A stretch of DNA of 64,000 nucleotides, taken from contig CADCXC010000037.1 of NCBI GenBank assembly GCA_902806595.1, forward strand, positions 3,224,001 through 3,288,000, in the 5' to 3' direction. Positions within the stretch are counted from its first letter, which is position 1; every line of letters begins with the position of its first letter. Origin of the DNA: Pyrenopolyporus hunteri (taxonomy: Eukaryota > Ascomycota > Sordariomycetes > Xylariales > Hypoxylaceae). Positions 45,581 through 56,928 of this stretch are shown here, piece by piece. The position numbers and the translations under genes are program-made. Under the pieces are notes generated by a model that was not told the origin of the DNA, did no database searches, and saw only the letters and a program-made list of their open reading frames with translations.

Positions 45581-46151
45581 CCGAAGATTCACTGCCCATT
45601 TTAACACTCCGTCGCTAATAAATAGCTGCTCGCAGATGGCTAATGGTCGATATCGAATGGCGGCGGTGGTTGAGTGAGCAAGCCGCCCCGCAAAGTGACG
45701 GGTGTGACGAGCGTGACGGGCGTGACGAATCTTCTACTGAATATCCCCGAGACGACGCGAGCGATTCCGTAGTAGGACTCTGGGGGCCAGTAATGCTTAT
45801 ACTCACAGCTCACACTGAGATATCGAACCTTTTCAGTATGTAGACTTGACGAAGAGCTATCTGGAAGAGGTCTGGAAGGGCCCGTAACCACTGCGTGAGG
45901 ACATCGCTGTGTGCGTCGACGTTTACGCGCAAAGAAACTATCCTAAAAGATCGGCCAGGTGTGGGCATATTTCCGAGATTCCCGATAGCAATCTAGAAAC
46001 ATGGGTAAAAAGAAACGACCGCGGCTGGTTCCCGTGGAGGGAACGATACTATAATCACAGGGCGAATGGGCGAATGGGCGAAAACCTTAGACGGGTCCGA
46101 ATGAGATATGAGGACGAAGGGGAAATTTACCTGAAGTTCGTCGGCGACTAA
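45581..46151 (+). pseudogene. Possible remnant exons of the preceding hypothetical gene
   Basis: Two short frames with protein-like composition follow the 143-residue ORF: one with DIEWRRWLSEQAAPQSDG (from 45643) and one ending RMRYEDEGEIYLKFVGD (to 46151). Stops separate them and I could not join them with convincing splice sites. A GTGACGGG/GTGACGAG repeat lies at about 45696-45728. Weak evidence only. Confidence 0.22.
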
Positions 46152-47637
46152 CATTCGCTGATCGATGAGTAGGTTGCAAGAGTGTGCAAAATACGGTTGA
46201 TATTTTAAAGTTGAGGCTCTCTTTCACTCGACACGTCTCGGTAGGGGTGACCGAGATTTGGAAGGATTCCAAACGGCGGCACGGCCGCCACACTTTCGAA
46301 GCTACTGTCGTGTGACCATATGCCATATGCGCCGCGAGGTTCCAACCTGACGAGCTGAGTGGCTTCGGGGTGCGTGGGCTTTAACCTTATCGAGACGTGC
46401 GCCGTTGTTGTTCGGGATACGGGCAAGCCGAAGACCCTGAATGTCGATATGTATGTTACTATGTTACTGCGCACGATCGCGATTAATCGGCTCTACGTAG
46501 GTCTCTACATAGCCTAGCTCTACCCGAGGGAAAGGAAAGGAAAAAGGAAAAAGACGTAAAAAAAAAAAAAAAAAAATACAGTAGATCGGAATAGTACGCA
46601 CTATGCCACAAGCGATGTCCTTGGCGGCGGCCCCTTGGGCGGTACTATCATAGATATGTGTGTGTTGTATGTAACATAGGTACGTATAATGTATGGAGTG
46701 TATCGTAGGCCTCCATAGCCTCCATAGCCTCTATAGCCTCCACATCCTCCACGAAAGCTTCATCGACGGTGTTGGCCAATGGCGGTAGATGATGTTACGT
46801 ACAGGAAAAGGCAAATCACAAATAGCCGGCCAATGCTAGGGCAGATGGTAATCTAGTCCTTTTGCTTGGATCCTCCTTGCCTCCCTCGATACCGACTTGG
46901 GGCCATCCTGGTTAGACCCCACTTGTCTTTTCTTTCTCTTTCGGGGAAAGCTGCATCTGGGGCAGGTTTAAGGGGTCGCTATTCCACGGGCCACACCGAA
47001 GCTTTATCGGGGCATGTTCCCGCAGCACTGGGTCTCGGGGCTCAGCTGTTCTTGAAGCTGATACGGACGCAGAGGCGTAGCGCGCTGCATACATACATAG
47101 CACCAGGTAAGTAGGGCGACTCGGGTTAGCCGAGCTGGCGCACGCTATGGTCCGTAGCACGGCGAGCATACTGTGACGATACGTGTATGCATCGTACCTG
47201 GTGAATGGGACGGATGAGCATCTCACGATTCCTTCCTGCATACTATGTATATACCTGGGTATGTATGTACGTAGAAGGAGGATTCCCGCTCGTAGGGAAC
47301 GTGCCAAGAAGTACGCAATAAACATGGGCTCCCTCTCGCCCAATCACCGGACTGACAAAGCCATCGACTAATATGGTAAGAGTCGGAAACATGGGACGGT
47401 AGAGAAATTGGGCGTTGACGAAGGACATTATCTGGGGGATTTTAGTGGGCTAGAGTTACTACATAGGACACTTGTGCATCGTACCGTACACGCAATACAA
47501 ATGTAGTAGATGGCGTGTCTGATGAGATTGGCGAGCAGCGCTATGACTAATGTCGTCGTTGGCGAATTGTTCTGGAACGATACTACGTTACTAACCACTT
47601 TGCTTTGTATCGCTTCGAGAAGCCCTAATCACCCTCT

Positions 47638-47669
<32 letters not shown>

Positions 47670-47921
47670 TCCTCCTCTCTCGAGATAGGGGGGGAACGGT
47701 GATAGAAAGGGATGTCGGAGAGTCGAAGCATTTTTACGGCCTTGTTTTAATAAACTAGCTAGGAAGTCTAGAGGCGCATGAATCGCCTACTAATTTCAAC
47801 GCCGGTTGGTGTCTTAATGGGACTACTGGAGACTAGACATGCGATTCGAACGCTCGAGTACAATCACAGGCAGGACGGAATGGATAGGAGAATGTATAGA
47901 GCTTCTAGAACTATTCAGCGC

Positions 47922-47938
47922 TCCCTCCCTCCCTCTCC

Positions 47939-47975
<37 letters not shown>

Positions 47976-47990
47976 CTATGTATATATATT
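47922..47990. repeat. CT/TA compound microsatellite
   Basis: A CCCT/CT tract runs into an (AT)n tract of about 25 bases, then TATGTATATATATTTATATAT. Simple-sequence DNA. Confidence 0.85.
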
Positions 47991-48135
47991 TATATATTCC
48001 TCTTATAAGTCATTCCCCCCCCATGGCCTAGGCACCCACTTGACTGTTTTGTATTCGGTGAAGCTTCTCTGTAAGTGATGAATTGTTTTCTTCCAGTTAA
48101 GTTGCACAGGACGAGGACTCCCGCGCATCCGGTCT

Positions 48136-48221
48136 ACATAGCAATTGCTATGTGGCTAGGTAGGTAGGTAGGTAGGTAGGTAGGTACGTATTGTACTATG
48201 TTCTACGTACGTACGTACGTT
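48136..48221. repeat. Palindrome followed by AGGT and ACGT tetranucleotide repeats
   Basis: ACATAGCAATTGCTATGT (48136-48153) is a perfect 18-bp palindrome. It is followed by about seven copies of AGGT (48158-48186) and four of ACGT (48205-48221). Confidence 0.8.
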
Positions 48222-48419
48222 ATGTATGTAGGTAGTCATAAGTTGAAGGCATTCGCGGCCCAGAAGACTGAATCGACTGATTACAGCAACAACAACCCCC
48301 GGCCACCCCGTTAACGCTAGTAGGAGCTGTGGCCACCGATTAGCGTCTAGACGGGCAGACGCGAGACATGATTAGGGGAATCTCGAATGGCCCATGGAAG
48401 GAAGCACGTAGGCTGTACT

Positions 48420-51400
48420 ATGTATGTACCCTGCGTATCAGGTAGGTACGGTACCTACCTACTTGTGTACTATAGAGGATGCGCGGGGTTCTGAACCATG
48501 TTTTTCCCTGAATGCCCCTAAGTAGGTACATAAGATTACGTATTATCCATGTGGTACCTAGGTATGTACAGTACAGCATTTGGATATCTGGGTGGGTGCC
48601 CCTCGGCCGATTACCAAAAGACTCTCTATCTCTCTCTTATTGTATCTCTGCATCTTGTTCAAACTTTCTACCGGATCCTGCTTGCAATATCTACCTAGGT
48701 ACCTATGCAATACGTAGCGTACGCATTAGGTATCTCTCAGATACTAGGGCACTCTTTATCTGAGTATCTCCGTGTGGTGAACGAATACACATATACTGCC
48801 GCTTCTTATTAGGCATGCAGCTCTATGGCGACGAGTACGTAAAGATAACTTATGTGGCGATATCATTAACCTTGACAGGCAGGCCGGGTCGTTTTTCAAC
48901 GAGTTCGCATTTAAGTACAATATGTATGTACCTAGGTACATTACCTACCCGTACGATACTTAGGTAGGTACAATACGGAGGCGGAGGCTGGAACTGTATC
49001 AAAAGCCTGGGCACCGGAAAAGTTGCCGCGTGTCGCAGGTGAAATAAATGCATGTACAATTCCAAGAAGAGAAGGTCGGTCAAGCTTTCCGTCCTAAGGG
49101 GGAAACCGTAATAGCTACCACCTAAAAGGTACCTAGGTACCTACGTTAGTCCCTACTAGGTACCTAGGGCAATATGCGTGCCATGAAAACGTCGATGGTA
49201 GAATTGATAGCGTACATGTAGATAGCGCCGATAATGTGCTTGTTTTCTTGTATGTGTTTACCTGGCGCTGTCTGGGCCGCTATATGTAAGTTATTACCTA
49301 AGGTACCCCATATATGACAGCATTACAGCATACCTAGGTACCTGCTGCCCCCTTCTATCGGGGCGACAAATATAATTTGATCGGGATTGCGTCATTCGTC
49401 ATTGACTGGCGCCCGCGGTACTACCATACATGTATGTATTTGTATTTTGTTGTTTCGTATTACATGTAGGTATGTAGGCACCTAGGTAGGTACCTATGGA
49501 CATCGTACTACCTCTGCGTAGGGAATCGTTTGTCGTAAGTTAATGAATATACGATATTGTGCGGCGTAGCGCATCTAAGGAGGTTGGCGAGGTCTTGGTA
49601 AATTCGCCCTTAGCCAACCACAGCCGACCGCAACCGACCACAGCCAACCAGCGTGTCAGCGTCTCCATGACCTCTTATCTGTACGAACAGGAGCAAACTT
49701 CTTTCCCAGGTACCCTGGCGCCACGAGCGTTGATGAAAATAAAAGAGAATTATTAGAGGAGGATCGATGGGCTCTAGGGGCGGATCCTCTCGAAGAGGAA
49801 CCCCCAGAAACCTTAGATAAAGCGCCGAGCTAACACGGCCCCATAGGCGCATAGTACGGCCGCCAAAAAAGAAGCGAAACGCTCTAGGGCATGATAGAGT
49901 TATTAGTAATTCGTCCAAAGACTACCCACTAGATACGGGTATCGTGACCATGACCATGGTATGGTGTTGAAAGAGGCAATTCCCTCAGCTGAAAAAAAGA
50001 AAATTAGCATGTACGTAGTACCAACGTACCTATCTCTAAACCGTGTACATGTATGCCTTGGATGAGGTTACAGCGAGGTACGAAATTCTTTATGTACAAT
50101 ATAAATTACATATACGCAATAGGTACCTACCTACCTACTTTGTAATAAAAATCCCTTTCGGGCCGGAGGCAAGGGTGTGTGTATGACTTCTGTCGTACCT
50201 GGGTACCGTAGGTAGGCGTGTAGGTAGGTATATACGTACCTAGACGTATATGATAGGTACCTTGGATGGAGGAGGACGGGGGAGGAGGGAATCTTTACAT
50301 TGGAAAAGCCGATAACGAAGGATAAGCCTGAGCAGGGCCGCGAAGGCGCTCTTTGTCTCCATCCGTCTTCTTTTTATTATTTATAATTTATTTATTTATT
50401 GCTTTCTTTCTTTTCCTCTTGTTCCCATTTCGACGTGCACATTAGGTACCCGGGGGGATTCTTTTAGAACCGTCCGACTACCACGTGCGTGTGCCTTAGA
50501 TAGGTACCTATATAATATGCGATGAACTGTTCAGGAACTATGGGATGCAGAATATCTGCGAACGCACCTATCATGTATAGTGCATGCTTCGTCGACGCCA
50601 CATCTGTTTTCGGGTTGGCGTGGCATGGCGTAGCATGGTTTGGGGGCAGAGCGGCCAAGATCGATTGCTGCGCGATCACGCGAGTCGTCAGATTGCCTCC
50701 GACCGAAGGTACCTAAGTGTAAGTACCTATATATGTGCATCTAAGTACCACGCCACCTCGTCTGGTTTCTTACTTACATACCTAGATCTAGGTACATACC
50801 TACCTGTTACCTATGTATGTACCTGGGTAGATAGGTTGCTAGTTCGATTCCGGGGGAGTTGCTCACTCTTACTCTCACGGTCACGCGTCATAGGAAAACC
50901 TTCCAAATTATAATAGATAATACGTGCACATGCACGGTACATACATACGTACCTACCTACATACACACGAGATAGGTAGTACCTTGGGGTATCTACTTCG
51001 GTAGGTACATGTAGTTGCGTATATCGTCCGTACGGATTACGTGCTATTATTATATTATACCGAAGGTACCAGGCAAACCTGTTATTCCTCTGTCTCGGCA
51101 GCACGACAGCAACCCATTCTTCCTCCCTCATGCGGTTATCGTGGATAGCTTGGCAAGTGAGCCGTCGCATGGGGTTGTCCCCTCCACCCCCATATGCTAG
51201 GTATGTACCTAGGTACCTACGCTGATCCACCAACCCTATCAAGACCCTTGTTGCACTTGTATGCAGTAGGCATTTGCAATTGGTATAATACATCCATGTC
51301 CGTACATCTGGAGCACGCTACTTTTACTAAACTATACTAGACTACACTGCCCAGACGATATACACTTGCTTGGCTGCTTGGGGTCGATACGCGGGCATGT

Positions 51401-51520
51401 CCTGACTCTCCGCATCAAGCCCCCTGTATGTGTGTGTAATGTGTACCTACATGTACCTAGCTATGTACATGTTATGCTGCGTATAGTAGGTACCTATGTA
51501 GGTATGTATTGTACCAGCTG
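48420..51520. repeat. Dispersed TACCTAGGTA motif field
   Basis: Copies or near-copies of GGTACCTAGGTA occur about every 100-200 bp, for example near 48450, 48695, 48930, 49130, 49335, 49480, 50120, 50210, 50790, 51210 and 51490. They are not in tandem. Confidence 0.7.
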
Positions 51521-51835
51521 TACTTGTGGTATCCCCTGTAGCCGGGGTACCCTTGTGTATCCTATCTCTCTCACTCTTGCCCTCTCTCACGTTCTGGGCA
51601 GATACCTACTAGGCGAATAGATTTCCTGGATTAATCCGCAGGTTCGAAATAATAAATACTTTCAGACTCGCGCCCTCGCAGCCCTCTTACTGTAACATCG
51701 TTCCGCTCTCTTCACTTTCATAATTCGGATTCCCTTCTCCCAAGCGGCGGTGGTTTCCGGGCTGGCTAGCACTTCCACTCCCGCATTCCTGGTTTGTTCG
51801 CTCGCCCATCGCCAGGAAGATTCAACGAGCCTTCT

Positions 51836-51898
51836 TTTCTTCTCTTTCCTCTCTCTCCCTCTCTCTCTCCCACCCCCTCTCTCCGTCTCTCTCCCCGA
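51836..51898 (+). promoter_or_regulatory. Pyrimidine-rich tract upstream of the permease gene
   Basis: A CT-rich run of about 60 bases lies about 130 bp before the permease ATG, in the position typical of fungal core-promoter CT boxes or leaders. Confidence 0.35.
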
Positions 51899-52024
51899 AT
51901 AAACAACCCTCTTTCTCATTCACTCGCTCCTTGGCCTGTGTGTCGGAACCATCGTCGCCGGTCATTATCTCGGTCATCGTTTTGTCGCGCCTCTCGACGT
52001 AGTCTAGCCCGATTCCCGCCCACA

Positions 52025-54051
52025 ATGGTGGCTTCCGATCCCGCCGCCAGCAGCGGCAGCAAAGACGAGAAGGATGTCGGCCTCCCGAGCTATTCTAGCC
52101 CTGTGCCCACGCAGGCCGAAGGTGCTCAGCGGTCCGAGAAGTGGGCAACGCGCAACGGTCTGAATCTCGAATCTTTTAAAAAGCGTGACTATGGCACCGG
52201 CATCGTCGAGCTCGACCGGAGCATGAAGCCGCGGCATCTACACATGATTGCTATCGGTGGTTCCATCGGAGCAGGCTTCTTCGTCGGTTCGGGCGCTGCC
52301 TTGAATACAGGTGTAAGTCCACGACACGCTACATCGCCTCCTTTTTGGCCTTCTCCTTGGTTTCCTCTCTGCGTCCTGGCTCGGCTCTGACATTGCGCAT
52401 GTTTGTAGGGCCCCGCGACTCTTCTGATTGATTTCTTGATCATCGGTATCATGATGTTCAACGTCGGTATGTGAAGCACCTGCCCGGAAGCGACTCTCTC
52501 GCCATAGGTTATGTTTGGTCGTTTGAATTGACCGTCCGTCTCCAGTTTACGCTCTTGGTGAGCTCGCCGTTATGTATCCCGTCTCTGGCGGTTTCTACAC
52601 CTACGCCACTCGCTTTATTGATCCCTCCTGGGGTTTTGCCATGGGCTGGAATTACGTCTTGCAATGGGCCGTTGTCGTTCCCCTTGAATTGACCGTCTGT
52701 TCTATTTCGATCGCGTATTGGAACGCGGACATAAGCCCCGGTGTCTGGATTACCATATTCTACGTCTTCCTCGTCATAGTCAACATCTTCGGCACTCTTG
52801 GCTATGCCGAGGAGGAGTTCTGGGCCTCTATTTTGAAGCTTTCTGCCACCGTCGTCTTCATGGTTATCTCGTTCGTCTGCGTCCTGGGAGGTGGTCCCGA
52901 CGGTAGTCGGTACGATCACTACTATGGTGCGCGCCTTTGGTACGACCCCGGCGCGTTCCAAAATGGGTTCCGCGGGTTTTGCGCCGTATTCGTCACAGCC
53001 GCGTTTTCATTCAGCGGAACCGAGTTAGTCGGTCTCGCTGCCGCTGAGGCTCGCAATCCCGCCAAATCCCTTCCGGGCGCCATTAAACAGGTCTTCTGGC
53101 GTATCACCTTGTAAGTTCCCCGATCCGACCAGCGTCTCGTTACCATCTCAAGGAGGGTCCGCCCTAATGAGGACATATATCTTAGGTTCTATATCCTCGG
53201 TCTTACCTTTGTGGGCCTGCTGGTCCCCAGCACTGACGAACATCTCCTCAACGCCGATTCGACTACCGTTGCCGCGTCGCCTTTCGTGCTAGTTGGCCAA
53301 TATGCTAACCTGAACGGATTCAACCACTTCATGAACTTCATTATCTTGGTTTCGGTCGTGTCCATCGGCGTGTCGGGGGTGTACGGCGGAAGCCGTACCC
53401 TTACCGCGCTCGCCCAGCAGGGTTATGCCCCCAAGATTTTCTCCTACGTCGACCGCGGCGGTCGTCCTACCTTCTCTGTCGGTTTACTTCTCGCCTTTGG
53501 CCTGCTCGCCTACATCAATTTAGCCGCCGCCGGCCCGGACATTTTCACGTGGCTACAAGCTCTGTCTGGTCTCGCTGCTTTGTTCACTTGGGGTTCTATC
53601 TGTTTATCACACATTCGTTTCCGAAGAGCTTGGGCCTATCACGGTCACACCCTAGACGAAATCCCATTCAAAGCGATCGGCGGTGTTTGGGGTTCGTGGC
53701 TCGGATTGATTCTAGTTTTCCTAGTCTTAGTTGCCCAGGTAAGCTCCGTCTACGATGTGCAATTTGATGTCTTGTTTACTGACCCTACTTTAGTTCTATG
53801 TCGCCATCTGCCCTCCAAAACAAACCGGTTTCAACGACGTGCAGGGTTTCTTCCAACAATACCTCGCACTACCCGTCGTGATGTTGTTCTGGGCCATAGG
53901 TTATGCATGGAAGCGTACCGGTTGGCTTCGCACGTCCCAGATTGACGTGGACACCGGGCGACGAGAGATCGACTGGGACGAGGTCAACGCGTACCGTGCC
54001 CAGCTTGCCGCCATGCCTGCATGGAGGCGATTATTAAACGTTTTATTCTAA
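52025..54051 (+). CDS. Amino-acid permease, fungal AAT family (573 aa)
   Basis: A plasma-membrane amino acid:proton symporter related to Gap1/Dip5-type permeases. Exons: 52025-52312, 52409-52466, 52546-53110, 53186-53738, 53794-54051, giving 574 codons. A hydrophilic N-terminus (about 70 residues) leads to RHLHMIAIGGSIGAGFFVGS, the TM1 substrate-binding signature. Further signatures are the TM3 segment VYALGELAVMYPVSGGFYTY, ATRFIDPSWGFAMGWNYVLQ, FSFSGTELVGLAAAEARNP and GVYGGSRTLTALAQQGYAP. About 12 membrane segments are seen, and the C-terminus is short and cytosolic. The 58-nt exon 2 is required to complete TM2. Substrate range cannot be fixed from sequence. Confidence 0.93.
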
Positions 54052-54776
54052 GTTGCGAAGCTGTACGTAGATTTATTCCGTTCGGAGACGATGTATTTTT
54101 GATGGAGGCCGCTGGGAAGTGTACAAAGAAATATACTCAAATGCGAAAGCGACTTGGCTTTACGTTGGGCTCGTGCCTACTAAATATAATCTACCTAGAT
54201 ACCCATCCATGTCTATGGTTAGTCCGCAGGCGTTGGACGAATTGTTGAACCTTGAAAATCGTGGTATCATTCTATGTCAGTTCGAAGGTAGAATCCGGGC
54301 TACGTTGCCTAGGTAGGTGTTAGTTGGTTGGTATGATGATTGGTGGGCGCGCTTCAGATCCCGCTTCACAACCCCTCGTTGACGCCTTAAGTATTTCAGT
54401 TGGTAAGCCATATGATTGTATGGCCAACCTTCTCGCCTCCTTTCCGGGCGACCCGTTACACCCAAAAACCCAGACCACCACATCATGTCGCGTAGACTAT
54501 GCTTTAGGTTGAGCGAAATACCAAGCCTAGCCAAGCAATACGAACTATGAAGCATGTCTACCTGGTTTTGTATAATATTGGGGTTATGTATTACTATTCT
54601 ATTACTGCCCCGGGGCGTATTAGGACTGACTCCCGTGTGTAGTAGGAAAAAGAAACCACATGTTCCATCACCCGAGCCCATCTTGCTAAGCTTCTTTATC
54701 GGGTAGACCTGGCTTATGAAACGGCATCTATGTCTGCTCCCGGGCTTAAGCAAACCGCGTGAAGCGGCGATTGTGC
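54052..54776. other. Convergent 3' spacer
   Basis: The region between the permease and protease 3' ends. One GTTGCCTAGGTAGG motif is at about 54303. No gene is seen. Confidence 0.55.
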
Positions 54777-56057
54777 TCAGTCCCCCGTGAGGATGACTAC
54801 GCCGTTGCCGTTGAAGCCAAGGAGATTCTTGGAACCCCTGGCATCACCGACGACCCCGTTCGTTGACAGCCGCCGTAGTTCGTTGACACTATCGGCTGGT
54901 GTCCGCATCCGGTACGGAATAAGACTCTTCAGATACAGGACAAGACCGGAGATATGAGGTGTGGCCATGCTTGTACCGTCGAGGGTACGCGTGTCCTTGT
55001 TGCTACGGATCCACGCGGACATGATTCCTTCGCCCGGGGCGAAGATGTCGACCAGCTCGCCCCAGTCGCTGAACCCGGAACGGGAACGACTCCTGCCTAT
55101 AGAACCAACGGTTATGGCGTTTGGCGCAGAAGCCGGCGAGATTCCACGGGCGTCTACGTCGTAGTTTCCAGCGGCCACAACGGAGAGCACGCCTTGCTTA
55201 TATGCCTCCTCGACCGCTCGGTTTACGGATTCCCTCACCTCTCCGCCGGCACTGATGTTAATGACGGACACCTCCTGGCGCTGTCCTCTCGTGATGTTGT
55301 GGACTGCCCAGTGGAGCCCCTCGAGAAGATCTGATGTGTACGCCTTGTAATCTGTGAAGATTTTGACCGAAACGAGCTTTGCTTTCCTTGCGACGCCGCT
55401 GCGGGGTGATCAGCAACGTCATCTCTCGGAAACTTGGAGAGGTTCGAGAATACTATACAATGTCTTGCCCGCAATGGTTCCAGCGATGTGCGTCCCATGA
55501 CCAATTTCGTCGACGAACTGGCCACCAACGGCGTTGTAACCTAAAGAGGCGCGGCCCTCGAACTCTTCGTGCGTCGTCAGGAGCCCTGTGTCGAGGATAT
55601 ACGCATATGTGCCTTCGCCGGCTCTCGAATCGTAAATATAATCCGTGTGGTTCATCGCTCGGTGAGAAATATCCGCTAGGCCCCAAGGCGCATTCTCTTG
55701 TCTGTCATGTTTCATTGGGAAAACTGGGCTATTAACTTCAACTAACTCCACCGCGTCGTCGCTATTGATCTGGGCGAGGGTGCCGTCGTCCAGGGTGCAT
55801 GAGTAAGCATTCCACGATCCAATATTCCATCGCCTTCCCATTTTCACCATGTGTGAGTTGCTGCGAAAGTGTGCATTGGCCGCCCACTGCATGTGGTCCT
55901 CCACGACTGATGGGTCCAATCCATTTCTGAGGGTGACAATATACCGCCCAATGTTGTGATTCGCGTTACCCTCGGGTAGGAGAGGATACGCCGAAGCGGA
56001 GCTAGCCATGGGTAAGGCCAGGAGAGCTAGCCTTTGCAGCTTTCCTGGACAGACCAT
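54777..56057 (-). CDS. Secreted subtilisin-like serine protease, proteinase K type (406 aa)
   Basis: An extracellular S8A endopeptidase. Exons 56057-55459 and 55398-54777 give 407 codons; the junction reads AGKT-F-GVARKAKLVSVKIF. ATG 56057 gives a clean signal peptide (LALLALPMASSASA, cut near residue 23); an in-frame extension upstream has no ATG. The I9 propeptide spans about 36-112 (GRYIVTLRNGLDPSVVEDH). The catalytic triad is D156 (YILDTG), H187 (GHGTHIAG) and S343 (DGTSMATPH); the oxyanion Asn is N278 (AAGN). Length matches fungal proteinase K precursors (about 380-410 aa). The usual INMSLGG is INISAGG here. Such enzymes serve nutrition or host-tissue breakdown. Confidence 0.93.
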
Positions 56058-56928
56058 GGTAGCCGGAGGAGCAGGGCAAGGCGTGGCTAAAGGGTAACTC
56101 GGCAATGGGCTCGGGGCTCTTGAAAGTATTCAATATACTATAGAACGGAAGATGGTTAACGCATACAATGTTTGCTATGAAATTAAGCTATGAAGTAGGA
56201 TCGCGAATTGATGGCGGTGGTTGGTGTGTTGTAGTTACTGTTAAGAAGACGAAAAAAAAAAAAAAAAGAATTCTAGAAAGAAAGAAAAGAAAAGAGAGAG
56301 TGAAGAGAGAAGAGAGAGGAATAGGACGGGGATAACGGATACAGTAGGGGGTTCAGCGTGGGTTGAAGCTTCTGCAAGATATGAGGGAAAGCACAGTTAA
56401 ATGATTTACTCTATTCGTCGTCATTATACGGCACTTACCTTGGCGACCTGTAAGAGGGAAACGGTTGCGATACCTTCCATCGTCCCCCTTAACCTATCCA
56501 ACTTCGGACATCAACCTAGCGTGCGGTTTACATAGGGGCAAGCACGTTATAAATCTTTAATGTATCTAATCCAATAGGTCTAATCCAATAGGTAAGTATC
56601 CAGTGGTAGTCTAAGCAGACGGTTTATCATTAGTAGATGTGTTATCCACGTTCTATGTGTCAGTCAAGAAGCATGGAGAGAAATTAGAGAGGTTGGTTTC
56701 TCCTATTCACTGACACGGTGCTGTTCGGCTCGGTGTCTTCAATACGACGTAACATGGTGTATATGCCTACCTACCTTGGTATGTAATGAACGGAACAATG
56801 CTATAGTGAATATAGCGAATATAGTAAAGAGACGTAGAGAGCGAGCAAACGAATGCGCGAATTTGCGAATCGTTGACTCCCGATTCCCCTTTTCCTACCG
56901 GGGCATTCGCCAGTTTGTTCGAGAATCT
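56058..56928. other. Upstream spacer of the protease gene
   Basis: It holds the protease promoter and the 3' end of the next gene. A poly-A run (about 56253-56268) is followed by a purine-rich AAAGAAAGAG tract to about 56320. No gene is seen. Confidence 0.55.

Larger units (their letters stand above)
46152..52024. other. 5.9-kb gene-poor region rich in TACCTAGGTA motifs
   Basis: I find no gene in this long stretch. It holds a poly-A run (46558-46576), a CT then TA microsatellite (47922-47990), an (AGGT)n run (48158-48186), an (ACGT)n run (48205-48221), an 18-bp palindrome (48136-48153) and many TACCTAGGTA copies from about 48420 to 51520. The final 300 bp is pyrimidine-rich leader for the permease gene. 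Composition is ordinary, so it is not hypermutated. Confidence 0.6.

Noticed and set aside
47839..48078. A 79-residue ORF over the CT/TA microsatellite
   Set aside because: Its Leu/Ser/Tyr/Ile runs are simply translated simple-sequence DNA.
48158..48186. AGGT repeats as a CRISPR-like or telomeric array
   Set aside because: A four-base simple repeat without spacers in a eukaryotic spacer is a microsatellite.
50840..50870. A possible tRNA B-box (AGTTCGATTCC)
   Set aside because: No cloverleaf stems, A-box or acceptor pairing could be found around it.
56058..56105. A 16-residue N-terminal extension of the protease
   Set aside because: It begins with TTG and would bury the signal peptide; ATG at 56057 gives a typical secreted N-terminus.
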